Shown here in pieces: positions 13,401 through 23,256 of a DNA stretch of 64,000 nucleotides. The stretch is taken from positions 620,001-684,000 of the forward strand of contig MU400509.1 in NCBI GenBank assembly GCA_022578965.1, in the 5' to 3' direction. Under the pieces are notes generated by a model. That model did not search any database. It was not told where the DNA came from and saw nothing but the letters and a program-made list of their open reading frames with translations. A program made the position numbers and the translations under genes. Position 1 is the first letter of the stretch; every line of letters starts with the position of its first letter. The stretch comes from Xylaria sp. FL1777 (taxonomy: Eukaryota; Ascomycota; Sordariomycetes; Xylariales; Xylariaceae).

Positions 13401-15594
13401 CCAGCAAGTCTACGCAACAGTCACTATCAATTCCGCTTCGGATGCTATATAAAAAACTTAATCTAAAGGTATTAGTTACTACTATTGTCTTTGAGAAATT
13501 CTTACCTCTATGCAAAGTCTTTAACTACCTCGTACTTCCATAGTTTCGGAAATTCTCTTAAGGACTACCAACAGGTTTAATGCAACAACACCGTTTAAGG
13601 AGTAGTGTTTATGGGTACTATGAATCACTATAAAGCGAAATTACCTCTAGAATGCTACGAAAGCAAATCAACACATGACTATGGCACCGTAAACAATGAT
13701 CAATGTGTAATTATCCATCACCGAAACGTGTATATAAGATTAGAAACACCGACCTTCAAATGACGAGTTGGGAGTACTGCCGCGTTTTGTTAAGCACGGT
13801 TGCTGAAAGTAGTATATATGTTTAATGAGAAGTTAGAGCTCAACTGTAGACCATATCGTAGGGTGTACATTAGAACTGTAACAAAGGAAAAGAACAACTA
13901 CGTATTGACATATACCTCAAACCAATCTGGAGGTATTAACAAGAAAAAGGAAAAGGAAAATCTGGAACCGTATAATTCGCCTGACAGCAAGATGGTTCGA
14001 GATGGTTCGCACGGCAGGAGCTGGGTCTAATGATGAACGGTGCTCTGAAGCTGGCTCGTGTTCTGCATACTGCGTATGCAAGCCGCGAGGATCAAAGTGG
14101 AAAATCAGCCAATTTTTACATTTGCCATGCACGATGCAACTGTGATCACACTATCACATCACTATTAGTCGGCTCTGTCGCTTGTTGGCCCCGGCCTCTC
14201 CATTCAATTGCCGCGCTAGCGGCAACAGATTTGGCAGCTACTAGGTAGTATACGTAGCCCGCGTCCTATCTTAGTACTTAAGGGTGTTAAGGGTGTGAAC
14301 CGGGGCAAACGATGGGACAGTCTGCGCTTATTTGAACTGTCTGAGTGTATGCCTAGCCGAGGTGCAGCTAGTCTAATTTGACGAAGTACGTTTCTTTGCA
14401 CTCCAAGGCAAGGGGATGAAACAACTTCTATGGCAAGTGATATCTAAGTACACTACTCAGTACCTACCTTAGTGTCTACGCTACTAACCTGGGTACATAC
14501 CTATGCGTAAGTACATAGTAATGATCCAAAGAGAGGGGGGAAGGGGGAAGATAGGCTATAAAGATCTCACGGGCAATACCGCTGTTATCTCTGTACTGCT
14601 CTGCATTCTGCATTTTAGCTGGCCAAACGGCGCATGTGGTGATGCGGGAGTCTCGATTTTAACTCGAGCAGCTTGCATGCTACCTACATGTATAAGTGCA
14701 ATGTACATTGTACGCAGTAGAGAGGTTAGTACAGAGGTAACCTACCTAGTGTTACTCCGCAGACACGCATATCATCACTGGTCCGGCGAGTCATCTGTGG
14801 GGGTAGAAAACGGTCGCGTTAGGCGGTCGGCGCTTATAATGGTACGCTACAACTCACAGGTGGAGCCAATTCGGAAACAGAACGCTCGAATCCCAGCTAG
14901 AGGTGCTCAAGCCCTGTGCTGCAGGTCAGCAACCAGGTCCACTGTCGCTGCAAGCCAAGCGCCGAAGCCCACTAGTTCCCACCAACCAAACGCCGTTGCA
15001 GTCCGTCTCTCCAGCCACCAAAGTCCGCTCAACACCATTTGCTTCGCGACATCCATCCTCAACTTGCCCATTGGGCGTCAAAGCAGCGGCTGTCCGCTAT
15101 CGTGTGGACGCGACTCTGGATCATGGGCCCCCTTGATTGGCTAGCTAGACATACGCAGTACTGCTTACACGCCGATACACAACACGCTCGGTCATTGCAG
15201 TACCTGGTTCTGCCTGGGGGGCGAACAGAACCATGTCTGTAAACGCCCTCCGAGATCTCCATCCCGCCATGGGGCTCTCCATAGGACAAGATCTTTTTGC
15301 AGATTAGGCAAGTGGCTCACTGGACTGCTATAGTCCTGATGTCGATCCTCCTCTATACACCATTGAAATATAGAGACGACTTAGCTCCTTCGTTCATCCT
15401 GTTGGTTTCCTCACCCTTCCGTTGACGGATGTGTTTGTGATTGTTTAGAGACTGAACTGAACCCTACTTTACCACAACACACAGATACGGGTCAGTTTTG
15501 TTCAATATTTACTTTCTGCCATGCTGGGGAGGTAGTTAACCCCGTCGTCCCCTTCTTAATCTCATTCTAATCCCTCTCGTCGTCCTGTCCCAAC
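10434..15594. other. Five-kilobase gene desert
   Basis: No gene is supported between the amidase start and the membrane-protein gene at 15595. From about 10,450 to 13,300 there are no open frames above about 60 codons, and 12,700-14,000 is strongly A/T-rich with many TA dinucleotides, as expected of old RIP-mutated repeat DNA. I could not recognise a transposase or polymerase in any frame. TACCTA/TAGGTA motifs cluster at 11,790-11,880 and 14,440-14,520. One longer open frame (14503-15144) is listed separately. Confidence 0.55.
14503..15144 (+). CDS. Orphan open frame, doubtful
   Basis: An uninterrupted ATG-started frame of 213 codons in the upstream region of the membrane-protein gene. The product is rich in Ser, Arg, Cys and Ala with no signal peptide, domain or motif that I recognise, and shorter frames overlap it in the same direction. 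Its length is unusual for intergenic DNA here, but the composition does not look like a conserved protein. It may be a chance frame or part of a long leader transcript. Confidence 0.2.
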   Translation: MRKYIVMIQREGGRGKIGYKDLTGNTAVISVLLCILHFSWPNGACGDAGVSILTRAACMLPTCISAMYIVRSREVSTEVTYLVLLRRHAYHHWSGESSVGVENGRVRRSALIMVRYNSQVEPIRKQNARIPARGAQALCCRSATRSTVAASQAPKPTSSHQPNAVAVRLSSHQSPLNTICFATSILNLPIGRQSSGCPLSCGRDSGSWAPLIG

Positions 15595-17312
15595 ATGACG
15601 CTGTTCGTGATCTTGTTATTGTTATCCATCTACTTCCTGCCAGATGTGACCTCGCTACAAGTCACTCCTGGCTCAACATGTGCTGCGTTATGTCTGGATA
15701 ATCCGGAGAGTGACCCGCTGAACCCGGCCTCGTCGAACACAACACCTAGCGATATTACCTGTACCGATGGTAGCTATGATGACTCTGCGACGGGCATCAA
15801 GTTCAAGAATTGCCTCGACTGCCTACAAAAGAGCAATGCGACTAGTGGCACCGAGAATGATGTTTCATGGTTTCTCTGTATGGACAGTCATCTGTACCAG
15901 TCACTGCGGTCTCGCTAACCATGACGGTAGATAATATTCGCTACTCTGTCGATGTCTGCCTGTTTGGTTTTCCCCAATCTTCGGACAACGTCTCGTCTCC
16001 TTGCACTATAAACTGGGGGTGCCAGCCTTTGAAGAAGGCACTTGAAGCTGGCAGCTTGGATTCGACTAGGGACCAATTCGAGTATTGCACGGCAGACGGC
16101 GACTTCGCAAGTTCACATAATGTTAACGACTGCATCAAGTGCTTTGCGTCGAGCCCTAACCAGGGGTACATGTCAAATTGTATGGATATTTTCTCCACTC
16201 GTCGACTTTACATTACTGACCTTTTTGTAGTCATGACAGCACTGAAAGCAGGCTGCGAACAAAATCCAGCCCCAGGCAGCTTGATTGGGCTCAGTGATTC
16301 TCTCTTTACCGGTTCATTAGTCAATATTACTACCCCCCTTTCCGAGACAGTGTCCGACAACAAAGGTAACGCGTTCGGGATCACTTCTACCGGAGCTATT
16401 GTTGGCATTGCACTCGGGGCTGGTCTGCTATTCCTTGGTGGTCTAGCGTTGTTCTGGATTTACCGCCGTCGTCAGAAGCGTATGTTTGCAGGGACAATTG
16501 GATCCCATAATGATCCTCGAACTGGAAATAGATCCATCACGCCACTTATTGGTGGTGGACTTTCAGACAGCGAAAAGAGGGCTACATCCCAAATGAGCGA
16601 CTACGATCCTCGCACACAAAACAATTATGCGAGCAATGCAGAGTATTACAAGATGATGGAAAGGGGGATCTATTCGAACCAGCCACGTTACGTGGCTGAC
16701 CCAAACAACCTACGGCCTCATCCTCGAAGTGTCTTGAGCACACACCCAGCCTACCTTCCACGAACTCACAATCGTCAAGTATCTCGAGAACCATCGCCCC
16801 CAAGACCTACAAAGATGAGCGAGCCAGATTCTTATGCTCTACAAACGTATTTGAGCGCGGAAGACGCCGGCGGGATCAGCTACTTGCCGCCGCCGCCTCC
16901 AGGGCTCCCTCCAGTTGCAGTAATGGGGGATCCATCACGATTCCGCGGGTCATCATCTAACCAGTATCCTTCACATACTCGGGATTCTTCGATAGATAGC
17001 CGTGGGCCCTCTCCAGACCGGCGACCCCTACTGAATTCTACCCTGCCGTCAAATTCTGGCACATCAAACTTACCACCGCCGCCGCCGCCTCCTCCCGCAC
17101 GGGCACCCAAGGTCCCATTCCTCGCATTTCCGTCGGTTCCTCGCATCCGGGTGCCTAAGAAATATACGCCGCCAATAATTGCGGTCCAGGGCGCCACTCC
17201 GATAGATGACCCTCCAGAGCCAGTATCATTTCCAGACAGCCATCATCTGGCAGATAGCTCCATCGGCCGAGCCACTAGTGAAGCTAGGGATCCGAACGAA
17301 ACCCGACTTTAA
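15595..17312 (+). CDS. Cys-rich single-pass membrane protein (paralogue B)
   Basis: Unrecognised family, paralogous to the gene at 4000-5389. Exons 15595-15877, 15931-16179 and 16231-17312 give 537 residues. It has a clear signal peptide (FVILLLLSIYFLP), a Cys-rich ectodomain (STCAALCLDN, FKNCLDCLQKS, DVCLFGF, SSPCTINWGCQPLKKAL, FEYCT, VNDCIKCF, KAGCEQN), a TGS/LVNIT stalk, a membrane segment at about 232-254 (GIALGAGLLFLGGLALFWIY), a basic stop-transfer YRRRQKR, and a tail of about 280 residues with PPPPPGLPP and PPPPPPPP runs that could bind SH3 or WW domains. The ectodomain carries Asn-X-Ser/Thr sites. Topology suggests a plasma-membrane or cell-wall sensor; this is inference. A pyrimidine-rich leader precedes the ATG. 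The second intron (51 nt) keeps the frame, so retention would only insert residues. Confidence 0.85.
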
Positions 17313-17641
17313 GGAGAGTCGGTCGGAAAGGCGCAGAAAGCAGCCCTACCACTAAGCATAGGGACAACAGCGGCTAACGGCCGAAAACATCCTGGGGTCA
17401 CGGCTAGGGATAAAGTGAAAATAGGGAAGGGCGCCTTCCATGATTGAGCATGTCATATTTGTATGAACATTTAACGCATGGGCATTGGCGCATTTGGAAG
17501 GATATACCATACTTGTAGGTTTTTCAGTATCTGGATTAGCATTTTGTAGCGGGAAATGGGTTAGTCGATGCGATACGACTGTTAGGACATTTGGAATTTG
17601 ACTTCATGAATTTTGGGCCTAGATGCAAGATATTAATCAAC

Positions 17642-17656
17642 TGACGTAATACGTCA
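17642..17656. promoter_or_regulatory. Inverted TGACGTA repeat (CRE/bZIP-like)
   Basis: TGACGTA-A-TACGTCA, 7-bp arms around one base. Each arm contains TGACGT, the half-site used by ATF/CREB-type bZIP factors. It lies 330 bp after a stop codon and 1 kb before the next start, so a regulatory role is uncertain. Confidence 0.3.
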
Positions 17657-17691
17657 ACTATGAAAAAGCCGTGTTTCTTCGTCTCATGCTC

Positions 17692-17697
17692 AATAAA
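17692..17697 (+). terminator. Candidate polyadenylation signal
   Basis: AATAAA, 380 nt downstream of the stop codon at 17312. Fungal poly(A) signals are degenerate, so this is only a candidate. Confidence 0.25.
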
Positions 17698-18482
17698 AAT
17701 CATAGTCTCTAACCAGTGCCCAATAATATGGGCGAATTAACATGATCCACAAGCCTCTTAATGTTCGTAGGCATAATTATTAAATACGGTGAGAGGATTT
17801 GGTAATATTATGCCCGAAAGTGGTAATAAAATGGCTGTTGAGGCCAGAGTATAACTAAGGTTAAGTCGTCCTCTGGGCTTCGGTTGCGACTTTCTCCTAG
17901 TAGACACAATTGGGGGATCTTATTTGGTGATGACTAATCAGGAAGACTATCTTGGCAGTACTGTCATATCAAGAAACGTAGTAGAATACATTGTTTCTGC
18001 ATATCTGGTCAGATATTACTACTGGCGTATTTCGAGAATCGATAGGGACACACTGTCAACCGAAGAACATATGAGATTATGGTCCTTATTTGCAAAGTCA
18101 TCGCCATCTAGAGTTTGTTAGTTCATGCCGAACCCGTGCTTCCCTCCCCCGAATCTACGATGTGATGCTGCCGCGGGCGGCGTTAACAGGAGGCATGCGA
18201 ACATGATAGATGCGTATCTGCTGTTAGATAATAGGAGTGAGACAATATCGTGGGCTATGGGCTCGGGAGTGGCTGCACTATTCCTGACAGAAACGATGCT
18301 GAGGTTCCCGGTTCTCCTTGAGGAGGTAAGTACATCTGTACTTCCCATGCCTCATGGCTGCTCATCACAAATAGTTCAAAATGCGAGGGAGGAGGGGACG
18401 TATGAGAGAGAGCGCAGCTACTTGTGACTTCTTCGTAAACACTGGACCTAGGGGAGGCAGGCTCAAGGTGCTGGCAGCGGTC

Positions 18483-18489
18483 TATATAA
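18483..18489 (+). promoter_or_regulatory. TATA-like box
   Basis: TATATAA lies about 170 nt upstream of the ATG of the secreted protein gene at 18658, a plausible distance for a fungal TATA element with a leader of just over 100 nt. Confidence 0.35.
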
Positions 18490-18657
18490 CAAACCTCCAA
18501 AGGTAGGTACTTCAAACCTCTTCCTCAGCTACCTCCCATCAACATCTCGCGGCACTTTATTCCCGGAATCATCTCACAACGACTTGGGTTAGTATCGTTA
18601 GCATACCTCCACAACTGCATCGTCATAATCACAAGCGACCGCTATATCCATAACACA

Positions 18658-19773
18658 ATGCGTTTCCTCACATTCATCCTCATCGCTCTCCTCCCTCTCC
18701 TCGGCGCCGCCACTCCGGTGGTCCATACGACGAGCGTGGCACCAGCCTCACCAGAGCGAAAGTGGACTGTGCAAGAGGTATTCCGGCACAGTGAGAGCGA
18801 CGACACCGTTTGCAAGTGGCAGATGGCGATCAAGGAATCCGTCGCGTCGGCCAACAGCACGGCGAACAACAGTACGGAGACACCCTTGCAGTGCGACTTC
18901 GAGGTGCGCGTGGCCGAGGGCCACGACTGCCGCGTCGACAACTTCGGCCCGGCCAGATGCAGCCAGTCCAACGAGGACTTCTACGTCAGCGCCGGACACA
19001 ACAAGAACCGGTTCATCGTCATGGTTGTCGAGAACGTGGGACAGGAAGCGCGAGCCTTCTTCGGGTTTGCCGACGCGGCGCTCGATGCGGGCGACGACAT
19101 CCCGCCGCAGACGTCCGACGTGAGGGAGGGTAATTCCGACACCACCACCACCTCTCTACTTGCTAGAGAACAAGATGACGATGGCGATGCTGACGATGAA
19201 CCACGTGTGTGGGAGATTCTGGAACTGAAACGCAGTAGGTGATCTTATCTATCTATCTATCTATCCCTTGCCGCAATATCCACTATTTAGCACGGAGAGG
19301 AGACGAGAAGACGAGAAGATGAGGCGGTAAAAGATAACAACGCACATGATAATTACTAACTGAGATGGACAGCAATCTCCCGCTATAACCATATCGTAGA
19401 TCTGAGATTCGAAATTGCCGGCACCGGCGACTCCGGCGTGGCACCCGTCGCTTGCATAGTGACCGTCCTGGCGCCCGAGGAAGTCGTCGACCTCAAGAAG
19501 TTTCAATTCTACAATAAGAAGAGCGAGTGTGGCTACTACGTGTCTTGGGGATACGACGAACCCACCGACGCGGCTGTCATGACGCTTATAAGGTATGTCT
19601 GTTGCGTTGTTTTACTATGAGCGACCTTCATCGAAACGGTATCTAACATTTCCGAACTTTCCAGTCCGGACCGCACCAAGAAAGCCTTCTTTGGGTTCAA
19701 CGATGTCAACAAGTCAGAAGTGTTGAAACCGTCAGGAATAGGTATCGTCTTACCTTGCGATTGTAGTGAATGA
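18658..19773 (+). CDS. Secreted protein with two related domains
   Basis: Unrecognised. Exons 18658-19234, 19373-19592 and 19665-19773 give 301 residues; donors GTAGGT and GTATGT and a CTAAC branch-point-like motif support the introns. A signal peptide (MRFLTFILIALLPLLGAATP) opens the protein. Two halves look like diverged copies. Each starts with a Trp-containing strand (KWTVQEVFR; RVWEILELKR), continues with a beta-like segment (CDFEVRV; VDLRFEIAG), and ends with the same motif (ARAFFGFADAALDAG; KKAFFGFNDVNKSE). Cys residues are scattered, and the first half has N-glycosylation sites (NST, NNST). The halves are joined by an acidic linker (EQDDDGDADDEP), and the first intron falls near this boundary. 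No membrane segment follows, so secretion is expected. Function unknown. Confidence 0.82.
19245..19265. repeat. (ATCT)n microsatellite in intron 1
   Basis: About five tandem copies of ATCT directly after the donor of the first intron of the secreted protein gene. It should vary between strains. Confidence 0.6.
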
Positions 19774-20465
19774 TCAGCAACTCAGACGGTATAGGTGGGG
19801 AGACGATGAAGGAAGGACATGAGGATGCATTGCTTTAAACAGAAGTAACTGTATGAATAGCCTGTTCCCCTAAATAGGTATGAATATTCCAGATTGTATG
19901 AGGAAATTCTCGGCATGTGCTCCAATGGAATAAAGAATGATAAGCGTGAAGCCACCATACATATAGAGGCTCTCGCTGTCGCCTGAGTCTTTTCCCTTGA
20001 CTTTCTAAAACTTAACCCTGTGTGAATGTCTTAATGCTTGATACGATTGTTCGATAGCCAATATCATTGCGTTGTGTATTCAACCCGACCTAGTTGACTG
20101 CAGACAGGTTTTGAATGCAGCCAAATCGAATTGTGACTATTAAGCGTTGTCATTATGCCTCCACACCTGTCCTAATTAGATCTGCACTGTTCACATGATT
20201 GCAAGAGACATCTCACAGCCCACGCTCAATGAACGCAATTATCGATCCCGTGTGTACCTCACCAACATGCAAGACGAGGAATTTTTAAGGGTGCACTGTG
20301 GAAGGAAATATGTGTGAATATCCTGTAGGTATTCTAACCTAGAGAATTGACTAGGGCGACAAGTCCACTAAGCACTCACTATTCGAAGAGACAGTTCAAG
20401 GTTCATTATTGTTTTGCTGTTTGCCCAGGCAATCTATTTTCTTATTTTTACTATTATTTCCTGAC
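19774..20465. other. Convergent 3' intergenic region
   Basis: This is the space between the stop codon of the secreted protein gene (plus) and that of the derlin gene (minus). An AATAAA motif at 19929-19934 could end the plus-strand transcript. Nothing else is supported. Confidence 0.5.
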
Positions 20466-21682
20466 CTAACCAAGGCGTCTTCCCGGTCCTTTGCTTCTCC
20501 ATGAGTCTGGCAAAGGACCGCCTCGGCCGCTTGAATCGGAAGGAGGGGCGTATGACGTCCCATATCCCGTATGTCTTATTCGAGGAGTTCGTAAGATCCA
20601 AGCAAGGAATCCAGGAGTTGGAATCAAATTTGCACCACCACCAAACTCAGGATAGATTCGTGTTAAGAAGTCGTGTAAGTGGGCGGCAAAAATGCCAGTG
20701 AGACCTAATAGGAACGAGCCCCAACCAGCGAACAGTAGCTGGGCTAAGAGCATGCACCAAGGCATGAGCTGGGCAGGAACAGTTACGACGTAGAAGTGTG
20801 CCTGTAATCCTCGCTGGTCTTGGGTCGAAGTGTAGCAAATTGCGATCAGCAATGCATGTAAATATAGAACAGCACCGGTGACGAGTTGATTAACCAACTG
20901 AAGTCATAGTTAGCAACTTTGTTATGCCTAGGACTCGGACGTTACAAGCAAAACAAGAGCAAAATACGATGGTAAAAGTATGTAGGGCGCTAGAAACCAC
21001 CCGGGCAAATTTGTCAAAGACATCACCCGAGTCATCCATAAGACATCCCACCATGCCCACACTCCGAACTGGCCCTAAAGAGGTTTGCGAATGACGGACC
21101 AGCCGGAGAGCGGGGGTAATCTTCCTCAGTTCCAGGAACCGCTATAGCAGTAGAGGCACGACACTATGCGGGCAGATATATGAGGGATAGAAGTGCTGAG
21201 ACGAAGACGAACAAGCAAACACGAAATGGAACAAATGCAAAAGACCTACCACTATGACGCCACCAACGAATATGAGGTACCATATTAAATCCTCTTTCTT
21301 CGAGAATTTGGAATTGCTCCTTTCCATTTGGCTAAGATAGGTATACACTAACATGTGCTCCGTTAGAGGCGGTACACTATAACGAGCTTATGATCCATAC
21401 CGAAATACGTGTCGAAGAGCACGCCCAAGTCTTTCGACGTGATTAGGAAGCTCGTCACCAATCGGTGGATCGCCGGCGGGAACTTCAGGAGCATCATGTA
21501 ATGGAAGAAGAAGCCATACATCGATAGCATGCCAGTGTAGACAGCGACGGACGAGAGGAACACAGCTGTGGCCACGGTCCTATAGATCCAGCATCAGCGA
21601 CGGATCAACAAAGAGCGAGACAAATCAAGACAAACCTCGCGATCGGCGGAGTCGAGAAGTAGAGGGAAGTAACGTCCGACAT
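20466..21682 (-). CDS. DER1: Derlin family ER membrane protein
   Basis: Derlins act in the endoplasmic reticulum membrane in retrotranslocation of misfolded proteins. Exons 21682-21636, 21579-21401, 21347-21250 and 20897-20466 give 251 residues. Conserved parts are the start MSDVTSLYFSTPPIART, the first membrane segment (VFLSSVAVYTGMLSMYGFFF), FSKKEDLIWYLIFVGGVIV, and the end TVPAQLMPWCMLLAQLLFAG with AAHLHDFLTRIYPEFGGG. The C-terminus is Gly/Ser/Arg-rich. The third intron is long (352 nt) and contains a hydrophobic in-frame stretch after an internal TAG acceptor; leaving it out gives the standard derlin order IVLVNQLVTGAVLYLHALL, so I exclude it. I cannot tell DER1 from DFM1 with certainty. 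Confidence 0.88.
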
Positions 21683-22475
21683 GGTGGATATGCTTGTCGG
21701 AAATGTTGCGCAAGCTGTTTGTGGTGGTGATCTAGTTAGTATGTGGTGATCACGATGCAAAGCCGTGTCAGGCTGCCTGTCATCTGCGAGTTGGATGCGC
21801 AGCTGAGGGTCTCAAGTTTGATTGACTGATAAGAACACGTTTTTAAAGGAGCCTCAAGGCGGCAACAAAGATGACTGCGACTCAAAGTGCAAGCAGGCAG
21901 CCAACTGCGCTGCGGTTTGCATATTGCGCGGCCAATTGGACACCCTGTCAGAATGACAGATATAAGGCTTCAGAGCGTAGAATGAGAGAGAAGGGAAAAG
22001 GAACGGGCTTCTGTGTCAATTTCTAAAAACAGGCAATGCAGGGAGAGGGAGCTTGGGCCAGTTGCTACGGACGCCAATCCAGCCACACCAATGCCCTAAT
22101 TCTGTGGCTCAGCCCACTACTCTATCTAGCTCACTTGCGCCTTTCGGTTAGAAGCCTCTTATTTTATCGGCTCTGTATAAAGCCACATCAAGGAGACAAT
22201 CTGTTAAGTAGATGCTTTAGTTGGCTTGGATTAAGGATAGCATTTCATAGAGCAACTAGATCAGTCTCAATAGCCTCCATAAGGTCAGAATCCCCCCTAC
22301 ACATTAGAAGGGATGTGGCTTGTTATGTATGCTTAAGTTGTGTTAGATAAATATTGTCCTCAAAAGGTACCTAAACGAACGGAATTTACACCCTGATCCG
22401 TTGCGCTACCACCTAATCTGCGGCTTTGTCCATCGTGGCCCGTGCAAGCCCCGAGCTATTTCAACAACAACAAGT
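21683..22475. other. Intergenic upstream of the derlin gene
   Basis: This region holds the derlin promoter and the 3' end of the Hsp31 gene. An open frame of about 100 codons at 22036-22350 has no protein-like features. A short tRNA-like segment on the minus strand near 22386-22430 lacks a B box and is rejected. Confidence 0.5.
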
Positions 22476-23256
22476 CTAAAGAGTATTAAAAACTCTAACC
22501 ACAGCTTTAGCTGTCGAGGTTGCACTCGCAGGGTTCTGACCTGTGATTAATCGACCATTAACTACATGGAAATCATCCCAGATTCCCTCAGAACGCGTGT
22601 CTTCAGAGATAGTCAGTACATGCGGCGGCTTACCAAGACGAGATTCTTGTCTTCAACTTACAAATCGCGCCGAGTCTAATGGCCAGTTCCTCGACCATTT
22701 CTCCGTTCCAGGCGCGGAGCTCCTGCATGATCCCCAGAGCAGTCTCTGCCTCGGTCGGGAAGCCGGTCATAGTCTTGCCCTTGATAAGGGGCTCGTTCGT
22801 GTCGAGGTCGAGCAAATTGGCGAAGATGGCCGGGCCGTGACAGACGGATGACACGATGCCGCCGTTCGCCCAGACTTGGGAGGCGATCTTCTGCAGGTTG
22901 CTGGCAGTGGGATAGTCGATCATCGTGGCATGACCGGCCGACGCATAGAAGACGCCGTATTTAGACCCGTCGACGTCCGCTGCCTTAGGCATGTTGTCTA
23001 GCTTCTGCCTGAATTCGCTGTTGGTGTCGTTCCACGTCGCGAGGTCATCGCCGTTGAGGAAATCCGGTTGCTGAGAGAGCCAATCTGGCGTGTAACTCCC
23101 TGTCTCCGAGGAAAGGTCAACTTCGAAACCGGCGGCCCTTAGCACTTTGAATGGATGAAGTGCTTCGCTGATGAAAAGGCCGGTTGTTTCTTTGCCTTGA
23201 AATAGAGTGGCCTTGGCCGAAGTAACGGCAATAAGAGCACGACGAGGAGGAAACAT
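22476..23256 (-). CDS. HSP31: Hsp31-type glyoxalase III / DJ-1 family chaperone
   Basis: DJ-1/PfpI-family protein of the Hsp31 group: cytosolic, glutathione-independent glyoxalase III converting methylglyoxal to lactate, and a stress chaperone. Exons 23256-22662 and 22600-22476 give 239 residues, close to yeast Hsp31 (237). Active-site residues are visible: E31 in FISEALHPF, and C139-H140 in GGIVSSVCHGPAIFA. The C-terminal exon encodes GIWDDFHVVNGRLITGQNP and SATSTAKAVV, the expected end of the fold; the intron is 61 nt. It is transcribed away from a long upstream region that holds a hairpin of two TGACTC sites. Confidence in family is high; in the exact paralogue, moderate. Confidence 0.93.

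Larger units (their letters stand above)
17313..18657. other. Intergenic between two secretory-pathway genes
   Basis: No gene is supported. The first few hundred bases should be the 3' untranslated region of the upstream gene; an AATAAA signal occurs at 17692-17697. A perfect 7-bp inverted repeat lies at 17642-17656. The right end is the promoter of the secreted protein gene and holds a TATATAA motif at 18483-18489. Overlapping frames at 18118-18515 on both strands have no recognisable content. Confidence 0.5.

Noticed and set aside
18118..18515. Several overlapping frames of 75-100 codons
   Set aside because: They conflict in frame and strand, lack motifs and lie in the promoter of the secreted protein gene.
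22386..22430. tRNA-like sequence on the minus strand (GGTAGCGCAACGG)
   Set aside because: It resembles a tRNA A box, but there is no GGTTCGA-type B box at the right distance and the acceptor ends do not pair.
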